DNA from: Erodium maritimum
Lineage: Eukaryota; Streptophyta; Magnoliopsida; Geraniales; Geraniaceae
DNA: 64,000 nucleotides
Direction of reading: 5' to 3'
Assembly (NCBI GenBank): GCA_963921825.1
Contig: OY997596.1
Span: 61,702,754 to 61,766,753 of the forward strand
In this document: piece after piece, positions 55,942 to 64,000 of the stretch
How positions within the stretch are numbered: the first letter of the stretch is position 1
Layout of the letters: the number at the start of each line of letters is the position of its first letter
Program-made: the position numbers and the translations under genes
Notes under the pieces: generated by a model
What the model saw: the letters and a program-made list of their open reading frames with translations, nothing else
What the model was told of the DNA's origin: nothing
The model's database searches: none

Positions 55942-56271
55942 ATGGCAGCAAGAGGATCAATGGTGATATTTATAGTAATGGCACAAATCGTAATATTGGC
56001 CTCGTTCGGACAAGCCCAGCTGATACCAGGAGCTCCCGGCGGCCAGATGGGACAGTGTTGGTCGGCGTTCCTCGGAATACCAGGTTGCATCGCCGAGATT
56101 CTCGGCGCATTTTCCGGCGGAGGAACCGGAGGTTTCCAGATCAGCCCTGCTTGTTGTAAGGTGATTGCTGACATCAGCGACAACTGCTGGCAGAATATGT
56201 TCCCGTCCAGCCCTTTCGCCTCTCCGATCAAGAGCTTCTGCTCCGCCGGGACGCCGCCGCCGAGCCGGTGA
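55942..56271 (+). CDS. ECA1/prolamin-like small secreted cysteine-rich protein, 109 aa
   Basis: Intronless. Residues 1-25 are a signal peptide (hydrophobic MVIFIVMAQIVILASFGQA). The mature part has six cysteines (39, 49, 71, 72, 82, 100) in the C-x9-C-x21-CC-x9-C-x17-C pattern of the prolamin-like (ECA1 gametogenesis-related) family: QCWSAFLGIPGC, ISPACCKVIADIS, NCWQNMFPSSPF. The family includes egg-cell-secreted EC1 proteins that activate sperm during double fertilisation, but it also has many members of unknown reproductive role. I therefore infer a secreted reproductive peptide, not EC1 itself. It is a tandem duplicate of the gene at 58235, about 90% identical over the mature region by eye, and both share promoter and 3' flank. 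Confidence 0.9.
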   Translation: MAARGSMVIFIVMAQIVILASFGQAQLIPGAPGGQMGQCWSAFLGIPGCIAEILGAFSGGGTGGFQISPACCKVIADISDNCWQNMFPSSPFASPIKSFCSAGTPPPSR

Positions 56272-56282
56272 TCACGGCGGCT

Positions 56283-56460
56283 GTTTGGCCGGCGAGAAAA
56301 TGTGGGGAAGATGAAATTTTATAATTGCAAGTAGAGATCATTTCATGAACGAAATCTGTAGTTTTGTTTTGTTGGATGTTTATTTACTTGTGTTTTTGGA
56401 TTGCTTTGAGGAATAAGAATGGGTTACGATATGACACGTGTGTTTAGCTCGGTCGTTACG
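56283..56460. repeat. Shared 3' flank block, second copy
   Basis: 'ggctgtttggccggcgagaaaatgtggggaag', 'ttgctttgaggaataagaa' and 'gacacgtgtg' (56433) match 51105-51290 and 58611-58750. The match ends near 56460, earlier than in the other two copies. Confidence 0.65.
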
Positions 56461-56742
56461 ATATGGTACTCTGTGTAAATTTGTTCCATGCTTGAGTCAC
56501 AAACAAAATCTGACTCCCTAACTTCGATTCATTCATCGTCATACTACCTTGGATAAATTCGTACTCGATTTGAACCTTACGAGGCCAAAAAATCGTCCAC
56601 TCTAGTTTGGATTTGCCAACAATTGGACTTGTTCTGCCTCCCCAACATTGCTGAAGATCACTTTCACCCTTCCAACAGCCGACTCTTAAATTAAACAAGT
56701 TATTTTATTCACGACAAATGTAAAATACATATGATGATTAAA

Positions 56743-57475
56743 CTACAAACGATAATTAAACATACGACATTGCCACATATTCGACGACCATTCAACCACT
56801 TTTAATCGCGCCAATGTGCAGACGCCACTTCGACTGATCTTTGAGCATCTCCAACACAACACGTTTAGTCCATACTTTGTTTTCGGCCTCGTAATTGGCC
56901 ACGCTTGCAACATAGATTTGTCCTTTTCTAGGAGCGTTGAGATGGTCCCGATATATCTTATCGAAGGCATTGTACTTTTGGCTCGTCTTGAGGAAATGAT
57001 CCTTCATTGGGGATGTTGAAACGGGTTGAATTGCGATGACATGGATTGAGTCAGTTGGAAGAGGGAGGTGTAGGATTCGATATGACAATCGAGCTTTTCT
57101 TGAGTGTGAGACGACTCGTCCACGTTCAAGGAGTCCATGATGAAATCGAAGTTCGTCGAGTCGACCATTGTGAAGCAACATAGGAAAAATAAGGTGAAGA
57201 AGAGAAGAGAATATGTGTAGAAGAGAAGAGGTGTTATTTTTGGGTAAGGAAGTGTATGTATAGGAAAATTTTAGTTTCTTATTTGAAATTGTCGCTGCCA
57301 CGCGTCGTCTTGCCATCGGCCCGCGGACTAGTCACGTCGTTGCAGGATCCTGAAACGACAGACTGCAACGACCCAGTTTGAAACGACGCCTGCGTCGACA
57401 AGCCGTTACAAGAACCGTTGCAGGGTCTACAACGATATCAAAACAAAAACTCCTAACCGACCATTACAAATGCTC
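56743..57475 (-). pseudogene. PIF/Harbinger ORF1-type element relic
   Basis: The minus-strand 5' end is GAGCATTTGTAATGGTCGG, starting at 57475 after a TAA. CG-rich sequence, a TATA-like CCTATACATAC near 57260 and a leader follow, as in the other Harbinger elements. From ATG at 57168 the frame reads MVDSTNFDFIMDSLNVDESS then breaks. Further pieces in shifted frames read SQKYNAFDKIYRDHLNAP and VVLEMLKDQSKWRL. A helical stretch ending LKDQxKW is typical of the C-terminus of ORF1 (NAM-associated/Myb-like) proteins. It is a broken copy of the partner gene that the transposase at 53146 lacks. Confidence 0.55.
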
Positions 57476-58175
57476 TTAAGAATTTGACTTTGTTACTTGA
57501 CAGTCAAGATCACATGAGTTGTTTTAAAATCTTAATTGTAAGAAAATAAAATCACTTACGTGTCATTATTGTAAATATAAATTCAAATATAGATTGAATG
57601 AATAGATAAAATGTAATTAGACTTTGTCACGTTCATAAATGTCCGAATAAGAAACAACTTTAAATGAATTTGTCAGTACAAGTTCATCAAAGTTATGTTA
57701 CAAAACTCTTCATAATCAATTGTTCACAAAATGAGAAATTGTTTTTTGGAAACATAATATGAACTTTAAATTACTTTTCTTTATAAATTATATACTTGAT
57801 TTTGAAATAAATGACTATTTACCAAGATCTATTTACAAATTTTGTCATGGGTAGTTAAAATAATAGTAATTAAAAATATTAAAAAAACGATATACAAACA
57901 TATAATGTTTATTTTTCATTTCAAATAAAAAATTATTATTTAGAGGACTATTTTTTCATACCGAATATAAAATAAATATTTTACACGCGATTCAGATAAA
58001 GAATAATTTAAAGTTAATACTTTTTGTCACACTTATCAACAATTCATTTTCTTAGTAAATACACACAATTCATTCAAATGGGTTCAAAGAATTCCATCAA
58101 ATCAATATGTAACTTGTTCTTCATCGATTCATCAATTAGACCGTTTCAAAAAAATTAATCTCTCCAAAAACCCAT

Positions 58176-58181
58176 TATAAA
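58176..58181 (+). promoter_or_regulatory. TATA box of ECA1-like gene 2
   Basis: CCCATTATAAATTGTTCAC, 59 bp before the ATG at 58235, conserved with the first copy. Confidence 0.6.
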
Positions 58182-58234
58182 TTGTTCACAAAACCCACAT
58201 ATTTCTTCATCACAAAAGCTCACAACACACAACA

Positions 58235-58582
58235 ATGGCAGCAACACATTCATCGAAGACCCCAAAAATGGTGCTATTAATAGTACTAATGGCACAAATC
58301 GTAATATTGGCCCCGTTCGGACAAGCCCAGCTGATACCAGGAGCTCCCGGCGGCGAGATGGGACAATGTTGGTCGGCGTTCCTCGGAATACCAGGTTGCG
58401 TCGCCGAGATTCTCGGCGCATTTTCCGGCGGAGGAACCGGAGGTTTCCAGATCAGCCCCGCTTGTTGTAAGGTGATTGCTGACATCAGCGACAAATGCTG
58501 GCAGAGTATGTTCCCGTCCAGCCCTTTCGCCTCTCCGATCAAGAGCTTCTGCTCCGCCGGAACGCCGCCGTCGAGCCGGTGA
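58235..58582 (+). CDS. ECA1/prolamin-like small secreted cysteine-rich protein, 115 aa
   Basis: Tandem duplicate of the gene at 55942. The N-terminus is six residues longer (MAATHSSKTPKMVLLIVLMA). The signal peptide ends at GQA near residue 31. Six cysteines lie at 45, 55, 77, 78, 88 and 106 with the same spacing as in the first copy. Differences in the mature protein are few (Q/E, I/V, N/K, N/S) and mostly conservative. Both copies appear intact and share TATA spacing, so both may be expressed. A role as a secreted reproductive or defence-like peptide is inferred from the family only. Confidence 0.9.
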   Translation: MAATHSSKTPKMVLLIVLMAQIVILAPFGQAQLIPGAPGGEMGQCWSAFLGIPGCVAEILGAFSGGGTGGFQISPACCKVIADISDKCWQSMFPSSPFASPIKSFCSAGTPPSSR

Positions 58583-58610
58583 GCACGGCGGCTGCCGCCG
58601 GGCACACGAC

Positions 58611-58850
58611 GGTAGGTTGTTTGGCCGGCGAGAAAATGTGGGGAAATAAAGAAATAAAATGTAGGTTGCTTTGCTTTGTTGGAGTTTTATTTACTTTTGT
58701 TTTTGAATTGCTTTGAGAAATAAAAAAAAGGTTACGGTATGACACGTGTCTTCACGTTGGCCGTTAGATACTGATCGGACGATTGATATTGAATTTTAGA
58801 TATAGTGAACGAGATATAAATCCGGAAAGTTTCATTTCCACTCATTTGGT
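58611..58850. repeat. Shared 3' flank block, third copy
   Basis: 'gttgtttggccggcgagaaaatgtgggg', GACACGTGTC (58741-58750), 'ggccgttagatactgatcgg' and 'gagatataaatccggaaag' align with 51105-51370 through its whole length. In this copy the block follows the ECA1-like stop codon. Confidence 0.75.
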
Positions 58851-60940
58851 TTTTTTTTTTACCATTTTAAAGTTTAAAAAAGTCTAAAATTCGGTTTTCC
58901 GTCTGGATCTGAAACCCGACAGCATGAAAATAGCCCATGAATAAAATCAGCTTTACATTACCGTTTTTTTTTTCAAAATTATTTTAAGAAACATGCAAAA
59001 ATGAGAGAAAAATATCATTTAAGAGTGTCGAAGATAGTCTATGTGTAAACAACGTATTAGGAGATAATATTGAGCTTGTTAATCCCACATTGAACAAAAA
59101 TGAGAGAGAAAATATCCGTTATAAAAGATTGAGTCAAACACGATTGATAAGATTAACATTTTAATTGTAAAAACTCAATGCATGAGTGATGTTTAAACAA
59201 AATGCATATAATGGCAATTGGGGAAAAACCTAATTTTCCTGAGCTTGGGAAAAAATGTTTCATTTATACTAAACATACGTTTAGACCCTATGCAGTCGGA
59301 TTAAACCGAATCGATCTAATTTCGGTCTAATTAATTAGATAAGTTTTGGACATATCAAAAAGGAATCAACGCCGACTTAGGGGTCTATTTGTTTAGCTAT
59401 CACAGTTGGAATAGACTGCATCGGTCTATTCCGAGTCTAATGTCTTTGGAATAAATCAAATTTTGTTAAAAAATAATGTTGCTAAGAAAACGTAAAGCGA
59501 GCCCATCCGACAAATCTAGAGAAACGACGGAGGTTGAAGGAGACGAAGAAACGTGAAGAGGAAAGAGCAAAGAAGACGAAGCGTCTGGGCCAGTCTTTAA
59601 AGCCGAAACGGTCCACGCGTCAAGCCCATATTCGTTGGCCTCAGATTCAGCTGGGCCAGAATCCGTCGGTTTGACGTGGCGCTGAGTCTACAGATTCATC
59701 AACGTCGAGTCTGCGTTTTTACAGATTCGACGTAGACCCGACTCTGCGCGTCAGATTCGATGCTTTTTCCCACCGACACATTAGATTCGAAGACATAATA
59801 CACGTCGTTTCGATGCTACTGTAGACTGTAGTCTGTATATATATCACGTATGTATATATTTAAAATTCGAATTACAGGTAAATATAAATTTACAGTCCAA
59901 CATGCAATGGCCCAGTACCGTTAAGTAACCGAAGTAGTTGGTGAGAGGCTCATTGGGCCATATTGTGGTCATGTACTTTCACTGGCCAACGCCTCATCGG
60001 CCCATTCTCTGTCTTCATTCCTCACAGTCATTTACTATCACAAACCGACACAACACAAAGATGTACCATGTCATCTACACTGCCCTTCCCTTAAAAGTTT
60101 ATTCTGTCTGATTTAATTACTAAGATAGAAGAAAAAGTACTTGTCTAGCTGATCAAAAATTGAGATTGTGGTATGGATTCGAGGCGATTCGTAATTTAAG
60201 TGAATCGTGAGCCGCACGCTGTGGAATATATTGTGTGCGATCGTAAATCTCAACTAACCAAACAAAATGTGCCATATGGTTTTTAAAAAAGTCGATTTTG
60301 TGCAAAGGGTGTCCAAATTTTATAGTGATTAAGTTCGCATTGTTCAAAATAATTTATTTAACGTCTTTGATCTAAAAAAAAACATTGATTTATACTTCAA
60401 ATCGAAAAAACAACCAAAAACCCAACTTCCACTCAACTCATGAATTTCATACATGAGTCTCAGACTGTGGAATGCAACTCAATCTAAGGAGCTCCCATCA
60501 CAATTTTGTACAATTACCACATGAATCTCAGCTCATGAATCTCATATATGAGTCCCTCGGTCACTGTACATGCTCTTAGGATGAAAAAAAAATACAAAAA
60601 TATGATCCAGGTCCAGATCCATCCAGACGTTCGAATGTTTTATCTGTCACACTTGTCTTACCCATCCAGATCCGTCTTGTTTCTCCCATACACATCTAGG
60701 CGCCCCACCTGCCGTGACTCATCCGACTGGAAGAAATCGGACCAGTATTGTAAAAATCAACGTCTAAACGACTGACTCAACCGATTTTTACAACACTAAG
60801 GCTTCCTGATTTCTGGTTGCTTATCTCAATGTCCACTTCCGGTGCAAAAAAAAGTTATGTTCGAAATCCATGTTCGACTTGACTCGTTGTTTTACTTTTA
60901 TCTTTCTCAAGTCATTTCCAAAATAATAATAATAGAAATT
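58851..60940. other. Intergenic; contains the empty Harbinger site
   Basis: 59930-60066 follows the flanks of the Harbinger element: 'aaccgaagtagttggtgagaggct', 'cattgggcca', 'gcctcatcggcccattc', 'catttactatca' | 'caaaccgacacaacacaaagatgta'. 60603-60860 is a CT-rich segment ('ccatccagacgttcg', 'cacatctaggcgccccacctgcc', 'ttgtaaaaatcaacg') that recurs more or less at 61320-61560. No gene is recognised. Confidence 0.5.
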
Positions 60941-60949
60941 TGATCGAGA

Positions 60950-61300
60950 TGTTAAAGCCCAATCCAACCCAAAAGCTCGAATTGATGGGTGGAGGCACTA
61001 ATATGCTTATCAAGTGTTCAATTTGTCCATACACTTTCTATGTGAGACTTATATTTCAACACTCCCTCTCACGTGTAGGACTGGACATCTACACGTGGGC
61101 CATAACAGGACTGAACATCTGCATATAGACCGGAGACCACAGGGTGAAGGTGACAAACGGGTCATAGGCCGAACCAGCTCTGATACCATGTTAAAGCCCA
61201 ATCCAACCCAAAAGCTCGAACTGATGGGTGGAGGCACTAATATGCTTATCAAGTGTTCAATTTGTCCATACACTTTCTATGTGGGACTTATATTTCAACA
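60950..61300 (-). mobile_element. Complete TRIM retrotransposon
   Basis: 112-bp LTRs at 60950-61061 and 61189-61300, TGTTAAAGCCCAATCC...TATTTCAACA as read on the plus strand, i.e. the reverse complement of the element at 28634. The complement of the primer-binding site (GCTCTGATACCA) stands at 61177-61188, next to the right LTR, and the purine tract complement CTCCCTCTC at 61062. A perfect CGAGA target duplication flanks the element (60945-60949 and 61301-61305). The two LTRs differ at very few positions, so this is the youngest family copy here. Confidence 0.93.
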
Positions 61301-61309
61301 CGAGATTCA

Positions 61310-62550
61310 ACTTGTTCAGCCTCTACCAGCCCAGACAACCGATGCATCTTGTCTTCCAAAATCGTTTTTTGGACCAAATCCTTCGTGTTCCTCCCAGACT
61401 CGTCTACACGTCCCACCTATCTTAACTCCTCCAACTTGATAAAATCGAATCGATGCTGTCAAAATCAGTGTATAGTCAGCCCACCGAGTCGATTTTCACA
61501 ACCCCTATGTTTACGTGACTTCTGGTCGGGAATCTCAGATGTCCATCCGCACTACAAACAATTTTGTCCAGACCGCCCGAATTTCACGTTCGGGCTGACC
61601 CATCATCTTATTTTTATTTTTTCCCGAACTGTATCCCCAAAACCCGTTCGATCTTTACATTAAAAAAAGAGTAAAATTTCCTCTAATGCTTTGCATACAA
61701 GGTTCCAAGTAAAAAGCAAGAACAAAATAAGGGGAATGTAAGTGCATCTATGACACATCTACCAAAACCCAAGTACTAAAGAATTAGAAGTAGAGCAGTG
61801 AAGGCAATTTATGAGCCTGAAAAGATTGGTTCTAAGTGAATGTTAGAGTTAAATTCAAAGGCAAATTTGTAGGCGCCTTTACTCACTCTTGTAATATCAG
61901 ATTTGGGCCATGCAATTTTGATCTTTTTTTCCTCTCACAACATTGGGTAGATTTATGTTTCCATGTCCTTAAGTACATCCTTTGCCAGATCGGTTCTTCT
62001 GGACAATAATGTCGGTGTCATTCTGTTGTTCATCTTGATCGAGTGAATAGTCACTCAACAATCTGTTTAGATCTCGATTTGTCGATCGGATTATGAGAAT
62101 TTTGTATTTGGGCTAAATGGGTTTGGAGAACGTGACGGTTGGACGTACCCTTTACAATTCATAATGTGTTCCATTCTGGAAATTTGAGCTAGACCTAGTG
62201 ATCTTAGTGGGTGTACTCGTTAGGCGGGCGTACATTTTTAACGGTTTATCTGAATCGAATAATAGTCTCTTAAAAACTTGTTCAAGTCTCGACTCAACGC
62301 TCGAGTTTTGGAAACCCTAGCTGGATCGAGCGAGCATAATGGGTGTACCATGTAGTACTTTACCACACATCTCGATGATAATTACTAATATATATGATTA
62401 TCTGTTTAGCCATACATTTCAGATTTAAGTTAATAATTAATTACTCATATTGTCACATTTTTCATATTGACCGTAGCTTAGATTTGAAGTTATGAAGTCA
62501 TGATGATTTATTGCATTGTCTATTTGTCACCTACTCTTTAAATTTGCCGG
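61310..62550. other. Intergenic; CT-rich repeat then AT-rich sequence, no gene
   Basis: 61320-61560 is related to 60603-60860 (see there), so the TRIM lies between two copies of another repeat. 61680-62550 is AT-rich with no recognisable feature. Confidence 0.4.
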
Positions 62551-62553
62551 TAA

Positions 62554-62810
62554 GAGCATCTCTAGTCGTAAAGTGCTGGCGGAGACGAAATGGCGACAAA
62601 TTGGTGGCGGATAGACGTTGGCGGATAGGTACGTCGATTACGTTACTGACGATTAAATCCGCTGACAAATAGAAAAAGTAAAGAAAATATCTTTTCAACT
62701 TTGTGATCGTAAAAAAAACGTATCAACCAACTGATACAAAAATTATTATTCTTTTATTCTTTTACCTTTTCTTTTCCAGCCAACAAAAATATAAATGACC
62801 GGAGATGCTA
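62554..62810. mobile_element. Tourist-like MITE with TAA target duplication
   Basis: GAGCATCTCTAGTCGT at the left; inverted TAGCATCTCCGGTCAT at the right. TAA flanks both ends (62551-62553 and 62811-62813). The interior 'gtggcggatagacgttggcgga' is GC-richer than the flanks. Non-coding. Confidence 0.7.
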
Positions 62811-64000
62811 TAAATGAAGAGTTAAAATCACTTTTGTGAGAAAGTACAGCAATAACTATTGAGTATAGGACAGTTGGAGCATATATAAGCCAAAAGGCAA
62901 GCATAAAAATAAATTACAAGGAAGTACATGTTTAATTTAGGATGAAATCTATCTTGAAACATGTGATTGTACAGGTAATTTTAAGGAATAGTGAAAAATA
63001 AATTTTTGTATTATTTATCTTATCTTTATATTATATTATATGAAGTTGATGTATTGTATTTTTATGTAGGTACATAATTAGTTTTTTTGATTAACGATAA
63101 TTTTATTAAACTCGGGGTTTCTATATGAAACTTAAAGAGAGGAGATGCAACTCATAAAATAGGGATCGTCCTAAATATCTTCCACAATCACAACTCGAAA
63201 CCACCAATCAAGAAACCCGTTCAATAAAAGTTAATCTTACTCATAACAAACTAAAAAAACAAGAGACCAAAAAACCGACAACCAAAAAAATCAAGAAAAA
63301 TACAACCTTGAATCGGTTCTTTCTCAAGACCGTTATTCTATAGTTTTTTACCTTAAAATGACAAAATTAATCTTTCTCTTCAATATCTCGAAGATTTTTT
63401 TGGGGGTATAACGTTATAGGCCGTGTAACTAAAAGAGAATACATGATAACAACTTGATATAAAACAAATATAACAATAGTAACCTTTAAATAAATACTAC
63501 ATTTATACCGTTATGTATATTTTTTTTAATAAATATTATACCACTAGACTTGTGATCTCATCAGTTCTTCATCAAAACATCTTTAAAATGAATCAAACTT
63601 TATATGAAAATGATTTTTAAATAGTTAAGGGATATTTGTAAAAAAAATTATATCATTTGGTTTGACAGGATTGTTTACATCTTATAGTCCTTTTCCTTCA
63701 TGATTATAAAAATAATGACGATTTTACTCTTGAAAACTTAAATTTAAAAATTAACCGATTTTCTTTTTATAACTTTTATGTATAATATTTTTTTAAATCA
63801 AATTTATACAAATCACAACCAAAATACAAGTTCAAAACATTTTACTGACTATCCTGAAAAATAAACCCGATCAGTAAAATGATGAATACGTCGTAAAACC
63901 ATTTCAAATTTTCCGTATTTATAACAAAGATCGAAATACGAAACAGTTTCTACTTACATCTACAATGTCATCGAATCTCTATACAAACTTACCCACCTAT
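62811..64000. other. AT-rich intergenic sequence; possible LINE tail at 63075-63330
   Basis: 63075-63330 runs from a T-rich start ('tttttttgattaacg') into A-rich sequence with 'aaacaagagaccaaaaaacc', like the complement of a LINE 3' UTR. The remainder has no recognisable gene or repeat. Confidence 0.3.

Noticed and set aside
1-64000. A previously undescribed multi-gene system
   Set aside because: The genes are unrelated housekeeping, growth, transport and reproductive genes separated by repeats; I see no conserved cluster. The best candidates for novelty are the inverted repeat at 32370 and the unrecognised gene family around it.

Overview
This is nuclear DNA of a eudicot plant. Genes are intron-rich and sit in AT-rich, transposon-filled DNA. 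SAUR, PPR, ERD2-like, Myb/SANT-like and ECA1/prolamin-like genes are present. An X-intrinsic protein (XIP) aquaporin gene argues against Brassicaceae and monocots, which are known to lack XIPs. No bacterial-type operon, CRISPR array or rRNA gene is seen. All exon models were built by reading splice sites and checking that reading phase is kept across every junction.

Layout. 107-2582 (-): 5' part of a probably plastid-targeted protein gene running off the left edge. 4805-5056 (-) and 13658-13948 (+): two single-exon SAUR genes. 17185-28359 (-): a complete 19-exon MRL1-type PPR gene (1,246 aa by my model), the largest gene here. 30094-30180 (-): one orphan exon of an FGGY carbohydrate kinase. 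30560-42100: a scrambled region of duplicated gene fragments, a long inverted repeat, two related hAT-like elements and a 3.3 kb solo LTR. 43251-44561 (+): a two-exon Myb/SANT-like gene. 45167-46301 (-): the XIP aquaporin. 47552-51055 (-): a six-exon ERD2-related gene. 52790-54902: a PIF/Harbinger transposon with an intact transposase ORF. 55942-56271 and 58235-58582 (+): tandem ECA1/prolamin-like small secreted protein genes. 58850-64000: no gene recognised, only repeats.

Mobile DNA dominates. Three members of one TRIM family (112-bp LTRs) lie at 22390, 28634 and 60950; two of them have perfect 5-bp target duplications and two lie at the MRL1 locus. Many small inverted-repeat elements (MITEs) fall into recurring families placed mostly in introns; several have PIF/Harbinger-type ends (GAGCATC..., TTA/TAA target sites). 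A paralogous empty site near 60040 confirms the ends of the Harbinger element.

The most unusual structures are the inverted duplication at 32370-32982 (a potential long hairpin RNA), the intronic tandem array in MRL1 that re-copies the exon-1 splice donor, and the block shared between the promoter side of the ERD2-like gene and the 3' flanks of both ECA1-like genes. The protein-coding genes are unrelated in function; I see no pathway joining them.
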